Assembly: GCA_003988855.1 (NCBI GenBank)
Contig: QYAI01000042.1
Location: 62,001-126,000 of the forward strand
Reading direction: 5' to 3'
DNA from: Arachnopeziza araneosa
Lineage: Eukaryota; Ascomycota; Leotiomycetes; Helotiales; Arachnopezizaceae
DNA: 64,000 nucleotides
The position numbers and the translations under genes were made by a program. Of this stretch, positions 57,201 to 64,000 are shown piece after piece. Under the pieces are notes generated by a model that was not told the DNA's origin, searched no databases, and was given only the letters and a program-made list of their open reading frames with translations. Numbering within the stretch: position 1 is the stretch's first letter; the number at the start of each line of letters is the position of its first letter.

Positions 57201-58766
57201 ATATCTGGAGAACCGAAACCTATACACCAGGAGATGTACAGCTCCGTTGAGGTTGCCTATTCTGATTCGGTAGCTGCTGCTAGCTCTCGACTGCAAAGTG
57301 CCCTCTCAGCAGCTTCTACAGCTGTGTACGGTATCCCGACACCTGCATATCAATCTGTACTCGCCTCCTTATCCTCTGTAGCTCAATCAAGGTTATCAGA
57401 AGGATTATCAGCTGCCTCATCAAAGTGGGAGGCCTCAAAAAGCTATGTGCAAGCGCTCAATACTGGAGCACCTCAGAAGCAGGACCTTTTAGGCCAAATA
57501 CAGGGTCAGTACTATGCCGGTATTGGTTTAGCACATGCTCGATACTCTGAGTTCATAGATGCTGCCTCGTCTGCTGTTATGCCAAGACAAACTCCATTCC
57601 ACGAAAGTCTTTATAGCAAGGCTAGCGAAGGTATTATTAGTACCCCAACCAACAGTTATCAAGCAGCATTGGCAACTGCCGAAAGTTATTATTCATCTGC
57701 GATTGCCGGCGCATCATCTCAGCTGAATGACCTTGTTGCATCAGTATCTACGGCTGCTGGTGATCAGCAAGACTACGTTTCAAGCCTAGCTTCTATCGCT
57801 TCGTCAAAATATACAGAAGCAGTGGCATTAGCATCGAAGTCGTATGAGAGCATTCAATCTGTTATCTCAAGCAACTTAGAACTCGCAGCATCATCCGCTT
57901 CCACTGCTGTGTATGGCAGTGAAACACCATGGACTGAGTCAGTCGCATCAGCTGCCAGCGAAAACTGGGAGGCTCTTGTCACCAAAGCAAGCGAGCAGAT
58001 TTATGGAGCTCCTACACCCTTCATTATCACTCAAGCATTGTTATCAGGAGCTGGTGAATATGCAGCTCAAGCGACAAACGCAGCAGCTTCCCAGTACTCT
58101 GCAGTCCAATCACTTATCAGCGAGCTAGTGATTGGTCAGGAGCCTGATTTCACAGAAAGTGTGTATAATCGGTTCAGTTCCGCCTATTACACAGGTGCTG
58201 GTGCTGCTGCGGCATCTGCTTCTTCTTACGCAAGTGAGGCTTATGGCTCCGCCAGCTCTATAATCGGCGCAACATTCACTCCACCTCCACAGGTCGAGTC
58301 CATTATTGACAGTGCAGCTTCCAACATCAACGCCGTCGTGGATGCAATACAATCTGCTGCATCGGAGAAGATACATGGTACAAGTACAGGCTACATAGAG
58401 GCCGCTCAAAGCTCAGTCTCTGATGCAGCTTCATCTGCTCAGAAGGCCATCTCAGAGGCTATCTACGGCACTCAGACTGGTACTTATGAGAGTGTCACAA
58501 GCGCAGCAGGCGAAGCCTATGCTTCTGCGACTGCTGTAATCAGTGCAGCAATCTACGGTGAAGAAAAGAATGCGGTGGAGAGTGCACAATCTCGATTGTT
58601 TGCCGCGGTAGAATCTGCGCGTGGAAAGCTTGCTGAATACGCAGCCGTCGCTGGAGGCGGGGCGAGCGAAGTTGTGAAGCAAGCAAGTGAGGGAGTGGAG
58701 GATTTTGCGAGCAGTGTAAGCAGTGCAATCAATGCTGCTACCACAAAGACGCATGATGAGCTATGA
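54221..58766 (+). CDS. Large Ala/Ser-rich repeat protein with N-terminal membrane anchor, unknown function
   Basis: Four exons (54221-54351, 54403-55107, 55155-56960, 57065-58766) give 1447 residues, and all three joins (introns of 51, 47 and 104 bp) keep frame. The basic N-terminus is followed by a short hydrophobic segment at 45-58 (LLTWFSIITILFRC), which suggests a signal anchor. A Tyr/Pro-rich block comes next (EPYYNTYAAPYVESARPYYN), then a Ser-rich linker. A helical charged region follows, then some 900 residues of degenerate repeats, whose core reads like (I/V)YG(T/S)xTPxxESVxSAAS. The repeats are predicted to be amphipathic helices from their Ala-rich heptad-like pattern. Such proteins occur in filamentous fungi, with no biochemical role known to me. 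A surface- or lipid-associated helical protein is one possible reading. Transcribed divergently from doa10. Confidence 0.8.
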
Positions 58767-61700
58767 ACATCCTCTAGTTACGAGTACGAGAGGATGAATG
58801 GAACACGAAGAAAATCAATAGGAGGAGATACGAGCTCGCAAACATGAGCACAAACTTGTATTATGTAGATCACGTCTTTCTTTACGTGGCGAGAAACGTT
58901 ACGGGTGCTTTTCATATATCATTGCTTGGAAGCGTTGCAAGCTGTGTTGGTTTGGTCGACTGAAATTTACGATATTCCCCATTGTATGTATGCTTAACGA
59001 AATGATTAGTCAAGTCCAATAAGATCTTTCGAACCACCCCGTGGAATTCCTCGAATGATATTATTTTACTGAAGGAGTAACGTTATCTTGGGCAAATCTT
59101 AAAGATAGCAGCAAGTGTATTCTCCTTCCTGCAGAAAAACATCACTACAGTAACTTTTCGAGAATGTCCCATGTCTCACGGCTGTATGGGATTTGCGTTT
59201 GCATTTGCAGATGATCACTAATCTGACTTTTCATCGATCTGTCACTCCCCACGCACACAATCACAATCACAGCCACAATCAGCTCCCACACTCATCCAGC
59301 GCCTTCAGTCTCGGATCCTCTCGTCTCCGAAGCCTCCCAGTTAACCTCCAAAGCAGTGACAACTCACATGAGGATCAGGTTGCGGCATTTCGTATTGAGC
59401 CTAGACTGTTCTATTCCGACTAGCAAGACATCTTCGCATCATTGCCGGAAGGGCATGTGGGGGACGTGATTCGACGTCGAACAGGCTCTGGGGGCGCCAC
59501 TGTATCACGGACACTGGACCCTTCCTCAGCGGCTAGGGGGCGCTGGACTCTGATCCGACAGCGGGTGGCTGACCGGGCTGGCTGGCTTGTGTCGCTGGTT
59601 CTCGGATCAGTCGGAAGGTACCGAAACGAAATGATCCCTTGAGGATGGGTTCCTAGGATCTCGGAACCTGCACTTTGAGGTGGCATTTCGGACCTTGTTG
59701 GAGTAAACAATTCAGTGATGTTGATTGCTCTGGTGATACCAAGTTGATTTTTACTTGGATCGAGCGAGGGTTCATTTCAGGATTTGTCCCATCAACCTCG
59801 AGAATTGAAATTTCCTCCAGTATGACTAATTTCGTGGTCGACGGAGAGGTTTTAGATAATATTCTCTGATCAGTGGGAATTGATAAGGTAGACGAGACTG
59901 AGGCGACACAAATATATCTGTTTTCTTCCTTTCTCAATCATAGACAAACCCCACACGAAATCGAGAATGGAAGAGAGGATCTCAATGCATTATTCTTTCA
60001 GTGAATTAGACAAATACATGCTCGAAAATGAGAACGATTGATTCAATAGTGTTAATAACATCCAATCCATGTCTAAGAAACCATTAGTTCACTAATCTGA
60101 GTTCAACAAGAAGCAAGAATTATGGCCTTCCACTCAAGAGAACCATTCAGTCCCCAACTGTTAAGACGTGTTGATGTCCACAAGAGATCAGTCGATGCTT
60201 AAGTATACATTATTCGTCATATATTGTAGCGGCTCTTTCAATGAGTTTAAACCAGTACAGGGTGAGAAGTTTAAAAGAGGCAGAAGAGGATTTAGGGTTG
60301 TATAAATAATGCGGAGTTAGCATGTATAGAATATCAAATCTATCGGTTGCTGCCAGAACTTCTTTCATGAAATGAAATTTTTCAAGTCTAATATCAGCGC
60401 TGCCCAAAAATCCGAGTCCAACGACAGGTCAGCTACGGTGGGTGAAGGACCTCAAAATATCAGGTCAAATATTATCGCCCATTACAGTTCTTGGTAGTTC
60501 AGACGCATTGGAAGCACTTGGAGATGTTACTCCCGTATATTAATACTGAGTACAGGTACATAAAAGCTTAATCAAGGTAATGATGCCCAGAGTGAACAAC
60601 TTCGCCAGAGTTAAAAATAAGCGAGAAGTTCGAGACCTTCGGAGGCACCGAGAATAGTATCACTTTATAAAGGACTTCGGAGAAGAAACCAAAAATCAGG
60701 TCATGGTTATATCACTTCTAGAATTGAATAAACTACTAATAGCTCAGCATATATAAGAGAGGTATCCTCCCGCCAAGAGTTCATCCTGTCTGTAGAATTA
60801 TTGTTTTGGTCGAAGTATTTTAAATTGATATTCTTCGCTACATAGTTGTAGTAGTTTGTCAGGAGCGTTCTTTTAAGTGATGTTCAGAGTATTTCCTTCA
60901 TATATTTCAGGCGTCTAATTGGTTTTTGCAAAGAGAAAGTTGCTTTGAAACTTTGCCTTGAATTAAGTGGTTATGTTTATGAATGTTAGCGATACTTCTT
61001 CATTACAAAAGTAGGGTTTCCTTGAAAGAACATTCGGCGACCATTACCGAAGGGGGAAAATCCATCATTCCTAAACATCCACTTACGTCCGCTCAGTCTG
61101 AGGCACGAAAACCGATTGCGATCCGTTTTCAACATACCAGCGAGATCTCGAGCGATGGTCTTCCAGGGTGACTAGCCTGGTGCAGTTGAACTGGAGGGAT
61201 TAAAAGGGCAACAAGTTCCGTACCAATGGACTTTTCCGCTTGGAACCGATAAATCGTCTGAAGAAACGAAATGGGTATCGCAAAGGAGGTTATCTTGTCC
61301 TTTCTGACGAGTTCCCAAAAGGTCACACTCTGAATGGCGTTGAAGAGACAAGCACGGGTCACTGAGACACGCGGGAATGTGGCTTTACAGGATGTTAGCC
61401 TCGAAAATGCTGTTCTTTAGTTGAAGCTAAGATGCGAATTTCCGGAAGCCTACCCAGAATGCACATCAATTGAATAGTAATCAAATGCGAAATCTCCCAT
61501 TGCTAAGGCAGACCACGCTGATCGACTGAATATCAATCGCTCCTTCGACTGCAGCTCAATGACTGATGAAGCGGATTAGAGAAACTCTTTTCGTCTAGGT
61601 CGGCGACCATCTGGAGCTTGGCTCAGACTTTGCATTCATTAGGGGATTACCCAGATGCAATTGAGGGCGAATGTCTCTCGTACGAGTCATCCCGAGAGAG

Positions 61701-64000
61701 GCTTCCCGATAGATGCAAACCAACCTTCCAAAAAAGGCTTGAACCTATCCCGCGGAGATGCAGAAACGTCGTTAAAGTTATGAGTGTACGGCATGCGATC
61801 TTCGGGTGGGCGGGATGCGCAGCACAATCACAACTAAAAAAGCAATTAATCAGGTCAACCTCGACGTATGATTGCACTTATTACAAGTTTCCGACCATTA
61901 TCGGGAACTTTCCCGAACCTACGGAGAGGCGTATTGAAAAATCGAAGTTATATTATTTGCCGACGGTTGGGTTCTTTCATACAGAGACTCGAATGGATCC
62001 ATCCCTAGCATTTCAGGGAAACCACCGTGGCGCACGAGACTGAATCTTTCTGAGGGGTATTTCAGAGGCAATGCGCGATATCGTCAGTGGCTCACAAATC
62101 TAACGGTTTCAATCCGTTCTATAACCTTGTGTGACGTTCTGCTCCCAAACCCCAACAGCAAGGCAGACCGACAGACCGGTTACTGGCATTCTCATGAACC
62201 TTTCATCCCACTTGATCTCCCAGGTACGATCGAATCAGGTAGCCGCGACGTACGACTCAGAGCGCCTTGAGGCTGAACTCAACGGATTTTGGCATTGCTG
62301 GTAGTTCAACGCGTCTCCCTGCAGCCTTAAAAGCCACAGGACTCCGGTTTTGAAAGTACTCAGTCAAGTCCCTGCAGGAATGGGACATGGTTTTTTTTTG
62401 GGGACCAAACAGAAAGGCTGTGGCGTTCAAGCTCGCGTTGTGTACGACTCGAACTGGAGTCCAAGCTCAAGCCTAGGCCTTGAGGATCTGAAGATTTCTT
62501 AAGCCACGCATGACTCGAAATCAGGCGTATGTCGGATATGGGAATTTTGGCTTACCACAGCCGGGTACTAAGGTGTCTTTGAACTTGATATCAATAGCTT
62601 CATTATGCCGGATTACAGTTTCCCGAGGAAGCAAGAACATATTTTCCTCACATTGTGCGTCTGAAAGTCATGGTAAATCCAGCTTAGACGCGCATGGCAT
62701 CGGTCTCCCAGCAAATCAGTCACATTTGCCCGGGGTTTTTAGCCTCCATTCGGCAATCACACACGACTGCACACCTCAGTCATAGCTGGATTGCCAGGAA
62801 ACCGACACATCCCGCGTTGATGGTGCTGAAGTCGGAGATTTCTCTTTTAGCTAGTCCTCTAAACCTCGGGGAATACCAAGCTATTGTGGAAAGATGAAAC
62901 TGGAAGGAGCAGTGACTGGATCAGATATGTCCCGCAAAGTACTCCGCATTATTCTGTCTCCCTAAACATGGGAGTTGTGTTTCGCAATGTCGAGGCCCAC
63001 TTGCAGTTTCCTTGAAGTTGTTGATACTCAAGTGTCCAGTGAGTTTAGCATATGATAGCCTTAGATATGGTGTAATTTGTAGAATGTTGTTTGATCGGAA
63101 TACTGAGGTATAAAACGAGTCAACAGGATTTTTCCTAGGATTAGCATGAGTGCACCAATAACCGTTAGTGCAATATCTCATCGTCATCCGCAACCCATTT
63201 CCCGGGCCCGCTTAGCCCCCTTTAAACTGGAAGCGAGGCGAGCTTGAATGGCAGAGCCAACAATCGTTCCTTGGATCAACGCCGACAGCTTCACCGTCTC
63301 CACTCATTTCACAAAGATATCTCCGATCATCGATTATCTTTTGCCTCGAAATAAAACATTTCGGCTTTTTATTTGCCGGTCGAAATCGTGTTGATCCACA
63401 TACCCTGTTTAGCAGAAACATTCCTGGCGTGTATCAACTCATCGCGCCCTCGTATGATCGATCCCCAATGGAAAAATGGAGTATGCTTAACTAAGAGCTT
63501 CTAGAACAAGAAAGAATCTTGCTGAACAGCCTCTTATCTAAGACCGGGGATGCGGAAGAGCATGACGGACGGCGATCACATAGAGTTGTTCGGAGAATTT
63601 CCATTATGCCTTGTTGTTTCTTTAGACTGATCTACGTATTTCCAGCTTGAACAAGATAATTCAAACTTCAAAGTGGTGTCATTTTTTCATCTTCATGTGC
63701 ATGGGTTTCATATCTATGGTGCATGATCGTTTCGATAATCCTATGTGCACTGAAGCACCTTGCTTTGGACTTCAAGAACGAAGATCCTCAAAGCGATCCA
63801 TTCGGCTGCAGAACTTATCCCAGCCTGCAGGTACCTCACTAGCATATCTCTGACAGAGTAATTCTGTTTGATGTTGCAGACGATAAATCTCGCCAAGACC
63901 ACATTCGCGGGACTAGGTGAATCAATACTGGGATGTGGTGAATCAGTTGAGATGCTGGATCCTTCTGATGGAATTGATGCAAGTATCGTAACACTTTTGC
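58767..64000. other. Gene-poor 5.2-kb stretch to the window end
   Basis: ORFs here are short; the longest, 61618-62043 on the plus strand (141 codons), has no recognisable domain. No RNA gene or mobile-element coding sequence is seen. A poly-T run followed by GGGG lies at about 62391-62404. The last kilobases may belong to the flank of a gene outside the window. Confidence 0.5.

Noticed and set aside
61618..62043. 141-codon plus-strand ORF
   Set aside because: No domain, no context and a composition like its surroundings.
1..64000. CRISPR arrays, rRNA genes, polyketide or nonribosomal peptide synthase genes, intact transposases
   Set aside because: I searched by eye for direct repeats with spacers, conserved rRNA strings and large enzyme motifs and found none.

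Overview
The window reads as nuclear DNA of a filamentous ascomycete (Pezizomycotina). Genes are interrupted by short introns of about 46-104 bp with GTAAGT-like donors, CTAAC/CTGAC-like branch sites and YAG acceptors. The families fit as well: a Zn(II)2Cys6 regulator, a fungal C2H2 protein, an alcohol acetyltransferase, a GAC1-type PP1 regulator and DOA10. A class such as Leotiomycetes is possible but is only a guess. Isolated single N positions, densest in the first 6 kb, point to a draft assembly.

Layout. From 1 to 1.9 kb there is non-coding DNA with a 97-bp tandem repeat. From 1.9 to 11.5 kb four minus-strand genes follow: a three-exon C2H2 protein, an alcohol O-acetyltransferase, a single-pass membrane protein with a charged tail, and a long disordered protein. 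From 14.4 to 18 kb lie a six-exon Zn2Cys6 transcription factor, with two CGG/CCG palindromes in its own promoter, and an endonuclease/exonuclease/phosphatase-family hydrolase. From 19.2 to 21.1 kb there is a Ser/Gln/Ala-rich single-pass membrane protein. From 25.0 to 27.2 kb a class II aldolase and an NAD-dependent epimerase/dehydrogenase sit head-to-tail and look like a small acid-sugar catabolic pair. From 29.5 to 34.1 kb are a mitochondrial BolA-like protein (BOL3) and a PP1 glycogen-targeting subunit (GAC1 type). At 40.7 kb there is a possible 42-residue microprotein with two introns. From 47.7 to 53.1 kb lies the ER-associated degradation ubiquitin ligase DOA10. From 54.2 to 58.8 kb, on the plus strand, is a 1447-residue Ala/Ser-rich repeat protein with an N-terminal membrane anchor.

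Roughly 45% of the window has no gene I can support, chiefly 11.5-14.4, 21.1-25.0, 34.1-40.7, 41.0-47.7 and 58.8-64.0 kb. Exon boundaries were worked out by hand from splice signals and frame continuity. They keep the reading frame in every multi-exon model, but no transcript data were available. The least certain boundary is intron 2 of the 19.2-21.1 kb gene.

The candidates best worth following are the 54-59 kb repeat protein, the aldolase-dehydrogenase pair, the microprotein with a possible GC-AG intron, and the putative autoregulatory sites of the zinc-cluster factor. I did not see a clear-cut novel system such as a defence island, a CRISPR array, an intact transposon or a classical secondary-metabolite backbone gene.
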